Shown in pieces: positions 49,902-57,989 of a stretch of DNA of 64,000 nt. The stretch is from Amycolatopsis tucumanensis (GTDB lineage Bacteria > Actinomycetota > Actinomycetes > Mycobacteriales > Pseudonocardiaceae), in contig NZ_JAKGSD010000048.1 in assembly GCF_021654135.1 (NCBI RefSeq), positions 1 through 64,000 on the forward strand, read 5' to 3'. The notes under the pieces are model-generated. The model saw only the letters and a list, made by a program, of their open reading frames with translations. It ran no database searches and was not told the origin of the DNA. Positions within the stretch are counted from its first letter, which is position 1; every line of letters begins with the position of its first letter. Both the position numbers and the translations under genes were made by a program.

Positions 49902-51554
49902 TCACGCGGGCACCCCCTCCATGATCTCGTACCGCTTGGGCCAGTGGGACCAGTACGCCCCGGTGTAGCCCAGTTCGGTCAGCCGCAGGAGGAACGGGTT
50001 GTCCGCGTAGTTGTTGTCCTCCGGGCTGAGACCGGGACGGGTCGGGAGCATGACCCGGAGCCGGTCACGCTGCGGGACGCGCTCCCACAACAGCGCCAGC
50101 GCGTGGTCGTACCGCTGGCCGGGGCCCCGCTCGTCCTCGCCGAGGAGGTGTGGCGAGAAGTAGTAGACGGGCCGGAACCGGCCCTGGCGGTCGAACATGA
50201 ACTGTCGTTCATAGCTCACCGTGTCCGCACTGTCCCCCAGCGGAGTCAGCACGATCGGCTCCTCGGCGTCGTTGGACTGCAGGCCGGGCACCGCCACCTC
50301 GCCGCCGCTCGCGGCAGCCAGCTCGCGTCCCAGCGGTGAGTACGGGAACACCCGGATACCGAGCGTGTAACCGACAACCGTCGCGTCCAGGGACTGGAAG
50401 TCGTCGACGCACGCCAGCATCGTCTCCGGAGTTTCACCGGGCATGCCGAGCAGCGCCTCGACCATCGTGGCGATGCCGTGCTCGGAGGCCCAGCGGCACA
50501 CGTTCCGGACGTCTTCGAAGGTGTAGAACCGGGTGCCACCCGAGCTCACCTTCCAGCCGTCGAGCAGTTCGGGCCGCGAATGGTCCGGGGCGACGTTGAT
50601 GCCCGCGCACCCGGCTTCCGCGAGCAGCGCCGCGTACTCGGCGTCGAAGGGAGCCGGCTGGACGTAGACCCACAAGCGCAGGTCATGCAACGGCGAGGAG
50701 GAGTCCCGCGACCTGCGCCGCACGATCTCCCGCAGGACGGCCTTGCTGTGCGCGATGTTCAGGTTGAACTCGCTGTCGGTCGTGTGCAAGTCGTGAATGC
50801 CCTGAGCCAGCAGGGTCTCCATCTCGTCCACCACCGCGGTCTCCGTCCGGCGGGCGAACCGGTTGCCCTTGGCATCCGGCTCGACGCAGTGCGTGCAGGC
50901 GAAGGCGCATCCGTTCTTGGTGAGGATGTTGCCCAGTCCGCCGCGACGGAAATAGGTGAGGTTGTCGACGCGGTCGGGGCGGCCGGAATGCCGGCGGTAA
51001 GGCGTGACCCGCTGGACAAGCGGTACCCGGCCGGCCGCGACGACAGGATCCGGGTGGGGGACGCGGTGCACACCCGCTGCGCCGTGGTTGACGATCAGGC
51101 CGGGGACGGTTTCCGGTCGCCTCCCGCCTGCGAGGGCTTCGGCGAGTTGCACCAGCGTGACTTCTCCTGGCCCCTTGACGCCGTAGTCGATTCCGAGGTA
51201 ATCGACCAGCGCGTAGGGCATCGACGAGAAGCCGACACCCCCTGCCACGACAGGTGAACCCGTGCGGGCGCGCACGCGGTCGATGATCTCCTTGTGGGAG
51301 CCGAGGAAAACGCGTTGTTCCTGGGGGTAGATCGTGTCGGTGTTGCGGATGGTGACTCCGATCAGCATCGGCTGCCTGCGACCGAAGTACTCGTCCACGA
51401 CCTCCGTCCAGTTCGTCCGCGAGAACGTGAGATCCAGGACTTCGACGTCGAATCCGGCGTCCTCCAGCGAGGTCGTCAGGATGTCCAGTGCGTACGGTGT
51501 GATCGGCGGGTGCACCAGATTCGGGTTGACGAGCGTGATCAATCCCTTGCTCAC
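49902..51554 (-). CDS. Cobalamin-binding radical SAM enzyme
   Basis: A 550-residue enzyme. An N-terminal B12-binding Rossmann domain (about 5-150: LITLVNPNLVHPPITPYALDILTTSL, then VVAGGVGFSS and YGVKGPGE) precedes a radical SAM barrel with the 4Fe-4S motif CAFACTHC (Cys about residues 214, 218 and 221). The TDSEFNL segment downstream is typical of B12-dependent BchE-like enzymes. Members methylate unactivated carbons or rearrange rings. The GTG start follows GGGGGAAC. It heads the left edge of the biosynthetic cluster and is divergent from the AraC regulator. It is the most likely tailoring or unusual-chemistry enzyme of the pathway. Confidence 0.85.
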   Translation of the reverse strand: MSKGLITLVNPNLVHPPITPYALDILTTSLEDAGFDVEVLDLTFSRTNWTEVVDEYFGRRQPMLIGVTIRNTDTIYPQEQRVFLGSHKEIIDRVRARTGSPVVAGGVGFSSMPYALVDYLGIDYGVKGPGEVTLVQLAEALAGGRRPETVPGLIVNHGAAGVHRVPHPDPVVAAGRVPLVQRVTPYRRHSGRPDRVDNLTYFRRGGLGNILTKNGCAFACTHCVEPDAKGNRFARRTETAVVDEMETLLAQGIHDLHTTDSEFNLNIAHSKAVLREIVRRRSRDSSSPLHDLRLWVYVQPAPFDAEYAALLAEAGCAGINVAPDHSRPELLDGWKVSSGGTRFYTFEDVRNVCRWASEHGIATMVEALLGMPGETPETMLACVDDFQSLDATVVGYTLGIRVFPYSPLGRELAAASGGEVAVPGLQSNDAEEPIVLTPLGDSADTVSYERQFMFDRQGRFRPVYYFSPHLLGEDERGPGQRYDHALALLWERVPQRDRLRVMLPTRPGLSPEDNNYADNPFLLRLTELGYTGAYWSHWPKRYEIMEGVPA

Positions 51555-51796
51555 TGTTCCCCCAGTTTCTTGGTACTGCTGGTATTTGTCTCCCCGGCAG
51601 ACTCAGGATGCAGAAAAATCCGCACTACCGGGTAGGGGCCAGCAGTTCGCTGTTGTCGGCCGAACAGGTGAACTGTTCCCGACACCCCGAGTGGATCGCC
51701 CGGGCGCGTCGCGGTGCGGCTGATCGCTCGGTACCGTCGTTCCTGGGGGTCAGCGTGGATCCACGAGATCAGGTGGTTCACGCCTGCGAGGAACCG

Positions 51797-52828
51797 ATGG
51801 ATGAGTTGCCACTCAAGCGATTCGAGTACTACCACACCACGAGGGTCGACGAATCCCGGGACAAGACCGCCCGGATGATGCGATCCCATCGCCTGGTGCC
51901 GCTGGATCGTCGCGCCAGCGGGTTCGAGGCGCGCCACCACGTCGCGCCGGTAGGGAAGGCGTCCCTGCACTACGTCAGCTACGGAGCGGAGGACGTCCAC
52001 GTCATCCCCGGACCGCTGGAGACCTTCTACGTCCTGTTGATTCCCCACACCGGACGTTGCCTGGTCAACACGGGCGGGCAGAGCCGGGTGATCGCACCGG
52101 GAACGGCCGCGCTGGTCTCCCCGGACGACGAGCTGGACATGGTGTGGGAGCGGGGTTGCGGGCAGCTTATGGTGAAGTTGCCGCGAGATGTCGTGATGGC
52201 GAGGGTCGAGTCGCTCATCCACCGGCAGATCGGGTCGCCGCCGCGGTTCGACCCCTTCGTCGACCTCCGAAGCGGGACGGGCAAGCAGATCCGGGATCTC
52301 ACCCACGGCATCGCCGAGGGCTTGAGCGCGGGAAACTCGCTCCTGATGCAGCAGGGCGTCCTCACGGCGGTCGAGCAGTTGCTCACCACCGCCGTCGTCT
52401 ACGCCCAGCCGCACACCTACTCCCACGAGCTGACACGGGCCGAAGCACCGGTGGCGTCGAGAGTCGTGCGTAAGGTGACGGACTACATCGAACAGGTTCC
52501 GTCCTTGCCGGCCTCCGCGGCCGAACTGGCCGCGTTCGCTGGGGTGAGCGAACGGTCCCTGCAACGTGCCTTCCGCGAACAACTGGGTGTGTCCCCGATG
52601 AGGTACGTGAGCGACGTTCGATTGCGGCGGGTGCACACGGAACTGGCTCGCGCCGGCCGGTCCGGCAACGAGACCGTGACCCAGATCGCATCACGGGAAG
52701 GGGTGTCGAATTTCGGACGTTTCGCGCGCCTCTACCGAGAGAGGTTCGGCGAACTCCCGTCGGAGACGAAGCGGCGAGCCGCGCTGACCTCGTTGGCGGA
52801 AAGTGGACAAGAACCTGGCGGCAAGTGA
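51797..52828 (+). CDS. AraC-family regulator with AraC_binding_2-type sensor domain
   Basis: A 343-residue regulator. The start at 51797 is chosen because GAGGAA lies 5 bases upstream and conserved sequence begins there (LPLKRFEYYHTTRVDESRDKT). The N-terminal beta-barrel sensor (about 20-190) and two C-terminal AraC helix-turn-helices (about 245-340: SAAELAAFAGVSERSLQRAFREQLGVSP and TQIASREGVSNFGRFARLYRERFGE) are visible. It is divergent from the radical SAM gene, with 242 bases between them; that gap shows no further ORF or recognisable riboswitch. It probably controls that gene or the whole cluster. Confidence 0.85.
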   Translation: MDELPLKRFEYYHTTRVDESRDKTARMMRSHRLVPLDRRASGFEARHHVAPVGKASLHYVSYGAEDVHVIPGPLETFYVLLIPHTGRCLVNTGGQSRVIAPGTAALVSPDDELDMVWERGCGQLMVKLPRDVVMARVESLIHRQIGSPPRFDPFVDLRSGTGKQIRDLTHGIAEGLSAGNSLLMQQGVLTAVEQLLTTAVVYAQPHTYSHELTRAEAPVASRVVRKVTDYIEQVPSLPASAAELAAFAGVSERSLQRAFREQLGVSPMRYVSDVRLRRVHTELARAGRSGNETVTQIASREGVSNFGRFARLYRERFGELPSETKRRAALTSLAESGQEPGGK

Positions 52829-52861
52829 ATAGGTATGGTCTTGTCACGTTCCTAACTTGGT

Positions 52862-53548
52862 GTGGTGACCACCCAACTCCACACGACGGAAATCCGGGAC
52901 CCGCGCACCGCTGCCGGATCGCTGATCCGGGCCGCTCGACTGCGCATGGGGTACAGCCAGTACACGTTGGCGGCCGAACTTCTGCGGATTTCGGGTAATT
53001 CCGCGATCACCCGCGAGCAGGTCGCGCGGTGGGAGCGCGGCAAACGGATACCGCGGCCCTACTGGAGGAGATGGCTGGCGGAGGTTCTGCACTTGCCCGA
53101 GGCGCTGCTCGACGGTGAAGCCCGTCTGGCCCACCGCGCTCGCGCTGCTCAGCCGACAGCGCCGGTGGCCGCCGCATCGCACGACCCGTCAGCGCCGGTG
53201 CAACGTGGCCGAGGGGAGCTCGTCGTAGTGGCTGCGGTACCAGGCGGCGAAGCGCCCGCAGTGACGCACGCCCCAGCGGCTGGTCACCGCCTCGACCGTG
53301 CAGCCCGCTTCCGGGTCTCCGGCGAGGAGGTCTTCGTGGATTCGCCGCAGCCGGGTCAGCCGGATGTAGGCGTTGGGCGAGACACCGAGCTCCTCCTGGA
53401 ACCGCCGCTGGAGCCAGCGCACGCTCACCCGTGCGTACCTCGCGAGCTCCGGTACGGAGAGCCTTTTGTCGGCGTGCTCGTCGATGAGCGTGATGACAGC
53501 GGCCAGATCAGGCCCGGACGGCATCGTCGTTTCCACCTTCCAACGTGA
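52862..53548 (+). CDS. HTH (XRE-type) protein, probably truncated and reading through antisense DNA
   Basis: The first ~85 residues form a clear helix-turn-helix domain: LIRAARLRMGYSQYTLAAELLRISG then ITREQVARWERGKRIPRPYWRRWL. Relatives have a long C-terminal helical or TPR domain. Here the frame instead runs about 120 residues across the opposite strand of the AraC-type gene (53189-53524) and stops at 53548, so the real conserved protein ends near 53160. The gene start (GTG at 52862 or 52865) has no ribosome binding site and may be leaderless. It may be a gene fragment or a short functional DNA-binding protein. Confidence 0.5.
   Translation: MVTTQLHTTEIRDPRTAAGSLIRAARLRMGYSQYTLAAELLRISGNSAITREQVARWERGKRIPRPYWRRWLAEVLHLPEALLDGEARLAHRARAAQPTAPVAAASHDPSAPVQRGRGELVVVAAVPGGEAPAVTHAPAAGHRLDRAARFRVSGEEVFVDSPQPGQPDVGVGRDTELLLEPPLEPAHAHPCVPRELRYGEPFVGVLVDERDDSGQIRPGRHRRFHLPT
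53189..53524 (-). CDS. Small AraC-type DNA-binding protein without sensor domain
   Basis: About 111 residues, nearly all an AraC HTH module: LSVPELARYARVSVRWLQRRFQEELGVSPNAYIRLTRLRRIHEDL and the second helix pair VEAVTSRWGVRHCGRFAAWYRSHY. The ATG at 53524 is taken; a GTG at 53536 is also possible. Either start lies inside the 3' end of the upstream TPR regulator gene on the same strand, so the two are translationally coupled. It lacks any ligand domain and may work with a partner. Confidence 0.72.
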   Translation of the reverse strand: MPSGPDLAAVITLIDEHADKRLSVPELARYARVSVRWLQRRFQEELGVSPNAYIRLTRLRRIHEDLLAGDPEAGCTVEAVTSRWGVRHCGRFAAWYRSHYDELPSATLHRR

Positions 53549-54848
53549 ACGCCGCCGGTTGACGACGGCGCTGTCGCAGCTCGAGCAGCAGCAGGTCAGA
53601 CGACGGCCGACCCCGGAACCTCGAGAGCTGCCGGATCAGGTCGTCGAGTGCGGCGTCCACCCGGGCCGAAGTCAGCCAGGCGTGATCGTCCAGCAGCTCG
53701 CGAACGGCCTCCTGCGCCTTGTCGATCTGTCCGGTCCGGATCCGCAGGCCGGCCAGCCGCGCGGTGGTCAGCGCGCGTGAGCGGCGCTCGGCCGCAGCGC
53801 GTTGCGTCACCGAAACTGCTAGTGCGCGCTGCGATGCGGCAAGCTCACCGGCGTATTCCAGCACGATGGCCCGCTGATACGTGAAGGTCGCGCTGTCGGT
53901 TCCGGTTCCGGAGAGGACGTGTTCGGCCGCGGCCAGCGCGTCGCGCGCGTCGGCCCTGCGGTTCGACGCGGCACGGGTGATGGCCGCGTGGCCCAGGAAT
54001 TCCGCCAGCTGGTCCCGCCGCACGGCGCGCTCGCCCACCGCGAGAGCGGCTTCCGCTAGCCGGTTCGCGTTTCCGGCATCGCCCAGCGTCCACGCCTGGA
54101 GACTGATGTTCCGCAGGATGGCCGCGTAGAGAGCCGGGTCGCCGGACTCGATCGCCAGCCGCACGGCGATGCGGAAGTAGGCCAGTGCGAGACCGTGAAA
54201 ATGGCTGTCGAAAGACATGAACCCCGCGAGGTCGCAGGCAGTGGCGGCGGCCGCGCACAATGCTCGGCGGGTCCTACCCGGGGTTGCGCGGCCCGCGACG
54301 TCGACGACGTCCTCGGCCAGGTAGGCGACGAGTGCCACGCGCGCGTGGCCGCCGCCGAAGCGGCGATCGACCGATTCGAAGGTGGAGATCATGGTCCCGA
54401 GGGCCTCACCTGCCGGTGGAAGCCGGTCTGGTGTGGAGTAGCCGGGCAGCCCGTCCGGCCAGCCGGGTACTTCGAGGTCCGTTCGCCGGTAGATGCGTCT
54501 CTCCTGGGATCCGGTCCAGATCGAGGAGAGGTCCGCCCGGGCGAGGTGCCGGAGCGCGGCGAAAGCGTCCGTGCCGGTGGTGCTCTTTCGAGTAGCCGGA
54601 CCCGTGAAGCCGGCTTCGTCCGGGGTGACGACCCGCCCCAGCCGTCGCGAGAGGGCTTCGGCGATGTACAAGGGCGTTTCTGCCCTTGGTGTCGCTCCCC
54701 GCAGCCAGTGCGAGACCGAGGTCCGGTCGTAGGTCAGTGTCCGGCCGGATTCGGCGGCGACGGCGTTGACGGCCCGTGCCAGGCCTTCCCGCGTCCAGTC
54801 GGCCACCGCCAGCAGCTGCCGCAACTTTTCGTTCGGATCCCGTGACAT
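53508..54848 (-). CDS. HTH-TPR cluster regulator
   Basis: A 446-residue protein. An N-terminal lambda-repressor-like HTH (about 8-60: LAVADWTREGLARAVN, TSVSHWLRGATPR) is followed by a long all-helical region (about 130-430) with tetratricopeptide-like repeats (for example FRIAVRLAIESGDPALYAAILRNISLQAWTLGDAGNANRLAEAAL). Such proteins are typical pathway-specific regulators in actinobacterial secondary metabolism and often bind peptide or small-molecule signals with the TPRs. GGGAGG precedes the ATG. It is divergent from the biosynthetic operon and overlaps the small AraC gene at its end. Confidence 0.8.
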   Translation of the reverse strand: MSRDPNEKLRQLLAVADWTREGLARAVNAVAAESGRTLTYDRTSVSHWLRGATPRAETPLYIAEALSRRLGRVVTPDEAGFTGPATRKSTTGTDAFAALRHLARADLSSIWTGSQERRIYRRTDLEVPGWPDGLPGYSTPDRLPPAGEALGTMISTFESVDRRFGGGHARVALVAYLAEDVVDVAGRATPGRTRRALCAAAATACDLAGFMSFDSHFHGLALAYFRIAVRLAIESGDPALYAAILRNISLQAWTLGDAGNANRLAEAALAVGERAVRRDQLAEFLGHAAITRAASNRRADARDALAAAEHVLSGTGTDSATFTYQRAIVLEYAGELAASQRALAVSVTQRAAAERRSRALTTARLAGLRIRTGQIDKAQEAVRELLDDHAWLTSARVDAALDDLIRQLSRFRGRPSSDLLLLELRQRRRQPAAFTLEGGNDDAVRA

Positions 54849-54956
54849 CCTGCACGCCTCCCACTGGCGGACACCGCGCCCGTGACGGCTCGTACACCTT
54901 CATATCGCCGATCGAGATGCGACAGGCAGGGGCCAATCCTTGGCCGCCGCCCTGCC

Positions 54957-55008
54957 GTTCAACACGTTCAACATCCGACTGCGCCGGAACACTGGCGTGC
55001 CGTGTTGA
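54957..55008. promoter_or_regulatory. Direct and inverted repeats in the biosynthetic promoter region
   Basis: In the 263-base divergent region a direct repeat GTTCAACA (54957 and 54966) is followed by an inverted match: TCAACACG (54959-54966) with CGTGTTGA (55001-55008). These are candidate sites for the HTH-TPR or AraC regulators. No confident -10/-35 pair is seen. Confidence 0.35.
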
Positions 55009-55111
55009 TCGCCGCTTACATGGATGACGTAGGTGGCACGGTCACGCGAATCGTCCTGTTACTACGGAAGTACGAGGCGGATCAGCTGGCCCCTATGCGG
55101 AGAGGATCTTC

Positions 55112-55927
55112 GTGGAAGTCGGTTCCGTGGGCGCGGCTCACGGACGGCGAACAGGTCACTCGTCCCGTGCGGAAGCCCGGCCCGATGCAGAGCCGGCGCA
55201 AATCTGGACCGCTCTGGTGGACGACCTGTGCCTGATGTCGTTCGTGGCCCGGACCCAGCAGGACGAGGCCGGTCCCGTCAGGGCTCGTGGTCTCGATGTG
55301 ATCAGCAGGAACAACCTCTTGCACGCGCAGGAGATCGCGACCGCCTGTGGTGGCAGCGGGATGCCCGACCGAATCCGGTTGACCCGCCGTCCACCTCGTG
55401 AGTGGTGGCCCAGCGGTCTGTTCCACACAACCGACCAGTCGTGGCCCTCGGTCGTCGCCCGGGGTCTCGTCCTGGCAGCCGGCCTGGTGGTGCTGGCCCG
55501 GTCGCATCTCGCGGACGCGACCGCGCCCGGCTGGCGCACGGCGCTCGCGCTCGTCGAGCGTGGCCAGTCCAGGCAGTTCGGTCAGTGGCGGATGTCGGCA
55601 GGCCAGCTCATAGCCGAGCAGGACCGGCGTCCGGAATTCGAGCAGGCGTTCCGGGCGACGCTGGCGCGCTCGGGTGACTTGTACCGGGCAGGCGAGGGCG
55701 GTGCGTGCGAAGTGGGCGACGTGCAAGCCCACTACGCACTTCCCGTCGTACTGCGCCGATCGGGGCTGCCGCGGTCGTGGCTGGACACGTGGTGCGACTA
55801 CCCGCGTCGCCGGCGCAACGCCACCGCGAGCCGCGCGGCGACCCGGCTGATCGATGAAATGCGGGTACGCCGTGATTGGCCGCAGCGTGCACGAGCACGA
55901 AGAGCGGCGAAGGAAGTGGGGTCATGA
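55112..55927 (+). CDS. Unrecognised protein, first gene of the biosynthetic operon
   Basis: A 271-residue protein I cannot assign. The GTG start at 55112 has GGAGAGG just upstream. It has no signal peptide; one moderately hydrophobic stretch (VVARGLVLAAGLVVLARS, about 110-127) could be a buried helix. It contains several Trp/Arg clusters (RRPPREWWPSGLF, SRQFGQWRM, WLDTWCDYPRRRR) and a very basic C-terminus. It overlaps the thioesterase gene by 4 bases (ATGA), which ties it to the biosynthetic pathway. It could be an enzyme or a carrier-interaction protein. Confidence 0.65.
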   Translation: MEVGSVGAAHGRRTGHSSRAEARPDAEPAQIWTALVDDLCLMSFVARTQQDEAGPVRARGLDVISRNNLLHAQEIATACGGSGMPDRIRLTRRPPREWWPSGLFHTTDQSWPSVVARGLVLAAGLVVLARSHLADATAPGWRTALALVERGQSRQFGQWRMSAGQLIAEQDRRPEFEQAFRATLARSGDLYRAGEGGACEVGDVQAHYALPVVLRRSGLPRSWLDTWCDYPRRRRNATASRAATRLIDEMRVRRDWPQRARARRAAKEVGS

Positions 55928-56370
55928 GCAGATTCCGGTACCACTGCGCGATGCGGTGGTCCGATTTGGACTCCTTGGGACACGTAGCCGACACGTCCTA
56001 CCTGCGGTACCTCGGAGAATGCCGGCTGGAACTGATCCACCGGCTGTTGCCCCGGTACGAGGCACAGGATCTGGCGCGCGGCAGTGTGGTCACCCGGCAG
56101 TCCATGACCTACCTCCGGCCGTTGTGTTACCGGACGGAACCGATCACGGTGGAAACCTGGGTGACGGACATCAAGGCGGCTGTCGTGCGCTTCGCCTACC
56201 TCGTCCGGGACGACGCGTACGGCTACCTGGAGGGCGAGGCCGATCTCGTCCCGGTCGACCTCCGGTACGGCACGCCGCGCCGGCTCACCGAAAACGAGCG
56301 CACTCATTTCGGCGCGTACCGGGAGGCGACGAGCCTCTCGCTCGCGGCATCGACGCACAACGGAGGTTGA
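55924..56370 (+). CDS. Hotdog-fold acyl-CoA/acyl-ACP thioesterase (4HBT-like)
   Basis: A 148-residue single-hotdog protein. The active-site loop MRWSDLDSLGHVADTSYLRYLGECRLELI carries the Asp and Glu typical of 4-hydroxybenzoyl-CoA thioesterase relatives; the usual NN is replaced by AD. The central strand RTEPITVETWVTDIKAAVVRFAYLV follows. It probably releases the product or an aberrant chain from the ACP. Close coupling on both sides places it in the KAS III/ACP operon. Confidence 0.83.
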   Translation: MSRFRYHCAMRWSDLDSLGHVADTSYLRYLGECRLELIHRLLPRYEAQDLARGSVVTRQSMTYLRPLCYRTEPITVETWVTDIKAAVVRFAYLVRDDAYGYLEGEADLVPVDLRYGTPRRLTENERTHFGAYREATSLSLAASTHNGG

Positions 56371-56373
56371 GTG

Positions 56374-57183
56374 GTGAGTAGTGACAGCGGCACGGCCCTC
56401 GCGTCGTCCGCGATCCAGTCCAACGGGGACCGGGCGAGGAGAGGGAGGCTCGCCGGGAACGTGGCGATCGTGACCGGCGGCACGCGTGGTCTCGGCCTCG
56501 CCATGGCGGGCGCATTTCTCCAAGAGGGAGCGAGCGTCATCTGCGCTGCCCGGAGGGAAGCTCCTCTCGCCGAACTCCGGGCGGCACATGGCGACCGGGT
56601 GAGCGTCACCACCGTCGACGTCTGCTCGGCGGACTCGGTCCGGTCGCTCATGGACGCGGCGATGCGGCGGTTCGGGCGCGTGGACATCCTCGTCTCGAAC
56701 GCGGGAGTCAGCCGCAACGGCAAGATCGTGGACCTCGGAGAACGAGAATGGCGAGAGGTGCTGGACACCAACCTGACGGGCGCTTTCCACTGCACGAAGT
56801 ACGTGGTTCCGTGCATGGAGGCGGCCGGGGGTGGGCGCATCATCAACATCTCGGCCGGCATGTCGACACGCGTCGCGCCCGGCGCTGCCGCGTACTCGGC
56901 TTCGAAGGCCGCGCTCGAGATGTTCACCCGGGCATCCGCCGTGGAGCTGGCGAAAAAGGGAATCCTCGTGAACTGCATCGCCCCTGGATTCGTCAACACC
57001 GGGATGTACGAACCCCTGCGCGACGACGAGCGGCTGCGTTCCCGGTACGAACGCATGATGGTGTCCGGCCGTCCCGGTGAGCCGTCGGAGGTCGCGGCCG
57101 CCGCCGTGTTCCTCGCCAGTGCGGAGGGCTCCTACGTCAACGGGCACGTCCTGGAGGTCAACGGGGGTCTTCTGTGGTCCTGA
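56374..57183 (+). CDS. SDR, ketoreductase-like
   Basis: A 269-residue classical SDR of the FabG type. The NADP loop VTGGTRGLGLAMA (about 31-43), SNAG, catalytic Ser in INISAG, and YSASK (about residue 173) are visible; the C-terminus is LEVNGGLLWS. The GTG at 56374 is best spaced from GGAGG; a GTG at 56371 is also possible. About 25 residues of extra N-terminus precede the Rossmann fold. It likely reduces the 3-oxoacyl-ACP made by the KAS III enzymes. Confidence 0.85.
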   Translation: MSSDSGTALASSAIQSNGDRARRGRLAGNVAIVTGGTRGLGLAMAGAFLQEGASVICAARREAPLAELRAAHGDRVSVTTVDVCSADSVRSLMDAAMRRFGRVDILVSNAGVSRNGKIVDLGEREWREVLDTNLTGAFHCTKYVVPCMEAAGGGRIINISAGMSTRVAPGAAAYSASKAALEMFTRASAVELAKKGILVNCIAPGFVNTGMYEPLRDDERLRSRYERMMVSGRPGEPSEVAAAAVFLASAEGSYVNGHVLEVNGGLLWS

Positions 57184-57212
57184 CCAAGCGAACCGACAGT
57201 AGGGAGAACACC

Positions 57213-57989
57213 GTGTGCGTCGACGTGGCGGTCGAGGGTGCCGTGGCCACGGTCCGGATGGACCGGCCGCCGCTCAACGTCCTGAACCTCGAGTTGCTGA
57301 ACTCGCTGCGGAAGGTGGCCGAGGAAATCGCAGGCAGACTCGACATCAAGGCCGTCGTTCTGTACGGAGGACCGAAGGCGTTCTCCGCCGGAGCCGACAT
57401 CCACGAGCTCGAGCAGCTCGCCGACGAGGATGCGCGGGAACACGCCAAGGCGATGCAGGACGCGGTGATGTCGGTGGCGCACATACCGGTGCCCGTGATC
57501 GCGGCCATCCGTGGAGCGGCTGTGGGTGGAGGGTGCGAGCTCGCGCTCGCCGCCGACTTCCGGGTCTGCGCGGACAACAGCGTGATCGGACTGCCCGAGA
57601 TCCTGCTCGGGGTCATCCCCACCGGCGGTGGCACCCAGCGCCTGACCGCTGTGGTCGGTCTTCCACGCGCCAAGGAGATCGTCTACTCGGGACGGGCACT
57701 CGCCGCCGCGGAAGCCGGGCAGATCGGGCTGGCCGATCTGGTGGTGCCCGACGGTGAAGTGCTCACCGAGGCGAAGAGCTGGGCAGCGCGTTACGCCGGC
57801 AGCTCCGCGACGGGGCTGCGGGCGGCCAAAGTCGCGCTCGAGTACGGACAGGACGACGGCCTCGCCGTCGAACTGCAGAACTTCGTCGAATCCTTCAACG
57901 CGCCCGATCGGAAGATCGGGATGCGCAGTTTCTTCGAGCACGGGCCAGGCCGGGCGGTGTTCGGCAAGGGCACGGAGGGGAAGTCATGA
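57213..57989 (+). CDS. Enoyl-CoA hydratase/isomerase family enzyme
   Basis: A 258-residue crotonase. Both catalytic glutamates of the family are present, in GGGCELALAADF and LPEILLGVIPTGGGTQRL, as is the oxyanion-hole motif AFSAGADIHEL. The GTG at 57213 with AGGGAG 6 bases upstream gives the standard family N-terminus; the earlier GTG at 57174, overlapping the SDR, is less likely. It would dehydrate or hydrate the 3-hydroxyacyl/enoyl intermediate. It overlaps the first KAS III gene by 4 bases. Confidence 0.85.
   Translation: MCVDVAVEGAVATVRMDRPPLNVLNLELLNSLRKVAEEIAGRLDIKAVVLYGGPKAFSAGADIHELEQLADEDAREHAKAMQDAVMSVAHIPVPVIAAIRGAAVGGGCELALAADFRVCADNSVIGLPEILLGVIPTGGGTQRLTAVVGLPRAKEIVYSGRALAAAEAGQIGLADLVVPDGEVLTEAKSWAARYAGSSATGLRAAKVALEYGQDDGLAVELQNFVESFNAPDRKIGMRSFFEHGPGRAVFGKGTEGKS

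Noticed and set aside
51555..51796. Possible cobalamin riboswitch in front of the B12 radical SAM gene
   Set aside because: I looked for a B12-box-like conserved core in the 242-base divergent region and did not see one. An Infernal search would settle it.
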